From: CAZOZZ01 sp965247425
GTDB taxonomy: Bacteria; Acidobacteriota; Terriglobia; 20CM-2-55-15
Direction of reading: 5' to 3'
Assembly: GCA_965247425.1 (NCBI GenBank)
Contig: OZ252023.1
Location: 3,596,001 to 3,660,000 of the forward strand
DNA length: 64,000 nucleotides
In this document: positions 62,098 through 64,000 of the stretch, one piece after another
How the letters are laid out: every line of letters begins with the position of its first letter
How positions within the stretch are numbered: the stretch's first letter is position 1
Translations under genes and position numbers: made by a program
The notes under the pieces: model-generated
Database searches by the model: none
The model's input: only the letters and a program-made list of their open reading frames with translations
Told to the model about the DNA's origin: nothing

Positions 62098-63102
62098 TTA
62101 TTCGAGATCTGTAAGACTGATCGGCTCGCCGAAGGAAATCGACCGATTCAAGGCCCTGCCCAGAAGCTGATCTTCAGTGCCCGGAGGACAACCACCTCCC
62201 GGCCGGATCCAGGTCAGGTCGTCCAGGGTCAGCCGATGACCTTGCGGAAAATTCCCCGCTGCAACGATCGATCGCCGGATCAACGTTTTCGATTCGGCCT
62301 CGCACGGTTGAATCGTCTTCCCGGGCACACCCAGCATCCGGGTCACGCCGAGCACCCCGTCCACCAGCAGTTTCATTTCTCGAGGATCCGCCGACAGTTG
62401 ATGGTCACGGAAATCGGAATGCTGCTTGTCCAGAGTGAAGTGTTTCTCGATAATGCGCGCGCCGAGCGCAACCGCGGTGAGGCAGCCAGTGAGACCCAGA
62501 GTGTGATCCGAGTAACCGACGATACCGCCCAGCTTCTCCTTCAGGAAGGGAATAGAAGCAAGACTCGCCTGGTCGTCAGGCACTGGATAGCAACTCACGC
62601 AATGAAGAACGGCCAGCGCAGATGAACACGCGATGGCTTGCCAGTGCTCCTCGATGAACGACTTACTCTTTCGGACTTCTTCGAAACCTGCCAGGCCCGT
62701 TGACAGGACCATCGGCTTGCCAGTCTGGCTGACCGTGTCCATCAGCGGCCAGAACGTGTTGTCCGACGACGCAATCTTGTAGAAATCCACCAGGTCTTTG
62801 AGGAATGCGGCGCTGTCGAGATCGAGTGGCGTCGAAACAAAGAGCAGGCCCAGGGATTTGGCAAGGACCTGAAGTTTTTCGAATTGTCCGAATGAAAGTT
62901 CGAACGAACTCAGCCGCTCAAACCGCGCAGAATCCCGTTCGGAGACGAAATAACGAGTCTTGAATGTCTGGAACTTGACGGCATCGACACCGCAATCTGC
63001 TGCGGCCCGGACCAGCTCCCGGGCAACGTCAAAATCACCTTCATGGTTGTTGCCAATCTCGGCAACGACCAGAACTTTCCCGGGTGTGAGAAACCGATTC
63101 AT
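62098..63102 (-). CDS. neuB: N-acetylneuraminate-synthase-family protein (NeuB/LegI/PseI)
   Basis: 334 residues. It begins 'VLVVAEIGNNHEGDFDVARELVRAAADCGVDAVKFQTF' with the metal/PEP-binding style of NeuB, has 'FYKIASSDNTFWPLM', 'PMVLSTGLAGFEEV', 'IVGYSDHTLG' and 'GARIIEKHFTLDKQ', and ends with an SAF antifreeze-like domain ('AGNFPQGHRLTLDDLTWIRPGGG'). It condenses PEP with an N-acylated hexose to form a nonulosonic acid. Together with the neuA-like gene it defines the block as a nonulosonic-acid cluster. Confidence 0.92.
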   Translation of the reverse strand: MNRFLTPGKVLVVAEIGNNHEGDFDVARELVRAAADCGVDAVKFQTFKTRYFVSERDSARFERLSSFELSFGQFEKLQVLAKSLGLLFVSTPLDLDSAAFLKDLVDFYKIASSDNTFWPLMDTVSQTGKPMVLSTGLAGFEEVRKSKSFIEEHWQAIACSSALAVLHCVSCYPVPDDQASLASIPFLKEKLGGIVGYSDHTLGLTGCLTAVALGARIIEKHFTLDKQHSDFRDHQLSADPREMKLLVDGVLGVTRMLGVPGKTIQPCEAESKTLIRRSIVAAGNFPQGHRLTLDDLTWIRPGGGCPPGTEDQLLGRALNRSISFGEPISLTDLE

Positions 63103-63115
63103 CTATATCGAGAGT

Positions 63116-63835
63116 TCAATTGAAGTGCGCGTGGAAGACGTATTGGGCGCCGGAAACTGAAAACCCGGCGGACTGGTAGAGTTTCAGCGACGGTTTGTTC
63201 GCGATCTGAGTACCAACCTGGAGATAATCGAACTCGTCCTTGTAAGCGCCGACAAAGTGGGCGACCAGGCGCGATCCGACACCTCGTCCCTGGTAGGCCG
63301 TGTCCACACCGACAAGATCGATCGCTCGTCCACTGCCTCGCTCATCCTGACACGACAGTACCGCCAGAAAACCGACGGGCCGATCATCGATGACGGCTTC
63401 AAGCAGACATTCGCCCCGCCGGCGGTCGACGTAACTTCGAATCCAGTCGTGCTTGATTCGGTCTGCCAGTTGATTCGGAATCTCAGGGTCCAGGTGAAAA
63501 CGAGAATATCGAAAACAGGATCCGGCAATTCGGACCAGGTCGTTGGCATGCGAAGGAGAAGCGTCGCGAACTTTGACTTCCCCGGTCCCCTTCGCCGGGC
63601 CGGTATCGACAGGAAGCTCCATCCGAAACGTCACGCTCACATCCACGACGTAGAGGCCCAGCTTCGTCAACTCCCGCGCAGAACCGACATCCAGGACGTC
63701 GAGTTTGGCGTAGTAGAAGCCATCCGAAGGACGGTCTCCAATATCGACAGCCCGCCCGTCTGACCCGGTCGGGTCGATCCGAAACACCGGCCTCCCCATT
63801 CTTTCGGACAGCCAGACATCTTCCCGAACCTGCAT
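63116..63835 (-). CDS. GNAT-family N-acyltransferase (WecD-like)
   Basis: 239 residues from the ATG at 63835, which shares one base with the upstream epimerase stop (TGATG). The C-terminal GNAT core shows 'AIDLVGVDTAYQGRGVGSRLVAHF' (acetyl-CoA loop) and 'NKPSLKLYQSAGF'. The N-terminal part resembles WecD-type nucleotide-sugar N-acetyltransferases. It likely acetylates the 4-amino sugar that becomes the nonulosonic-acid precursor. Confidence 0.85.
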   Translation of the reverse strand: MQVREDVWLSERMGRPVFRIDPTGSDGRAVDIGDRPSDGFYYAKLDVLDVGSARELTKLGLYVVDVSVTFRMELPVDTGPAKGTGEVKVRDASPSHANDLVRIAGSCFRYSRFHLDPEIPNQLADRIKHDWIRSYVDRRRGECLLEAVIDDRPVGFLAVLSCQDERGSGRAIDLVGVDTAYQGRGVGSRLVAHFVGAYKDEFDYLQVGTQIANKPSLKLYQSAGFSVSGAQYVFHAHFN

Positions 63836-64000
63836 CAAATCGTCAGGCCGGATGGTTCTTTGGTCTCCAGGAGATTACGGTACCAGGACACGTACTTCTC
63901 GATACCAGCCTCCAGCGGGTATTCCGGTTCGTAGCCCAGCAGAGACCTGGCCTTCGAGATGCTCAAGGTCCCCCTTTTCGGCATCAACTTGTCGCGTTCC
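63835..64000 (-). CDS. Nucleotide-sugar epimerase/dehydratase, C-terminal end
   Basis: Only the last 54 codons are in the window. They read 'PKRGTLSISKARSLLGYEPEYPLEAGIEKYVSWY', the standard C-terminal helix of extended-SDR nucleotide-sugar epimerases and dehydratases. The stop codon overlaps the start of the GNAT gene, so it belongs to the same operon. Substrate cannot be judged from this part. Confidence 0.75.
   Translation of the reverse strand, partial: ERDKLMPKRGTLSISKARSLLGYEPEYPLEAGIEKYVSWYRNLLETKEPSGLTI

Overview
The window looks like chromosome from a high-GC, Gram-negative-type bacterium with a large surface-polysaccharide capacity. The secreted proteins at 25969-29734 (a protein with 'HFADGGGW' modules, a small exported protein and a matrixin protease) and the dense dispersed intergenic repeats resemble what I know from Acidobacteriota metagenome-assembled genomes. 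That assignment is an inference from style, not from a marker gene. No rRNA, tRNA or CRISPR array was seen.

Layout. 1-3805: housekeeping and small genes (partial CDP-alcohol phosphatidyltransferase, exported DsbD-like protein, wecB, Uma2 nuclease-like protein, ComEA-like HhH protein, ABM-fold protein). 3958-13952: a peptide-export island. It holds a sigma54-activator-like AAA+ protein divergent from an ECF sigma factor, two tiny genes with double-glycine leaders and 42-residue cores, two hairpins, an ABC ATPase (frameshifted) with its permease, a C39-peptidase ABC exporter (split by an IS21-family element) and an HlyD adaptor. It reads as a two-peptide bacteriocin-like locus that is now decaying. 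14023-14648: a Phd/PIN toxin-antitoxin pair with a double palindromic operator. 14756-23429: an insertion-sequence graveyard (IS1634-like, IS256, IS3, IS630 and mutator-like remnants) holding a UDP-glucuronate-epimerase-like gene, gmd, a truncated coiled-coil gene and a dead inositol-monophosphatase copy. 23692-30367: legB-like dehydratase, coiled-coil protein, a MITE-like palindrome, the secreted trio and a SIS-domain isomerase.

30444-64000: about 31 minus-strand genes, mostly overlapping by a few bases or tightly spaced, forming one surface-glycan biosynthesis block transcribed right to left. It combines a NeuB-family synthase, a NeuA-like CMP-transferase, a KdsB-like CMP-transferase, an N-acetyl-sugar amidotransferase, two asparagine-synthase-like proteins (one without the N-terminal Cys), six methyltransferases (one frameshifted), three large GT-B-like proteins, an MsbA-type ABC exporter, and a cassette of FkbH + acyl carrier protein + a MaoC-AAC(3) fusion. 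A divergent GAPDH and an HpcH aldolase/FAH/2-hydroxyacid-dehydrogenase set lie in the same run.

My reading is that the block makes a CMP-activated ulosonic acid-type sugar with an unusual, possibly glycerate-derived, acyl decoration and several methylations. The two most interesting systems are the double-glycine two-peptide island and the FkbH/ACP/MaoC-AAC(3)/GAPDH acyl cassette.
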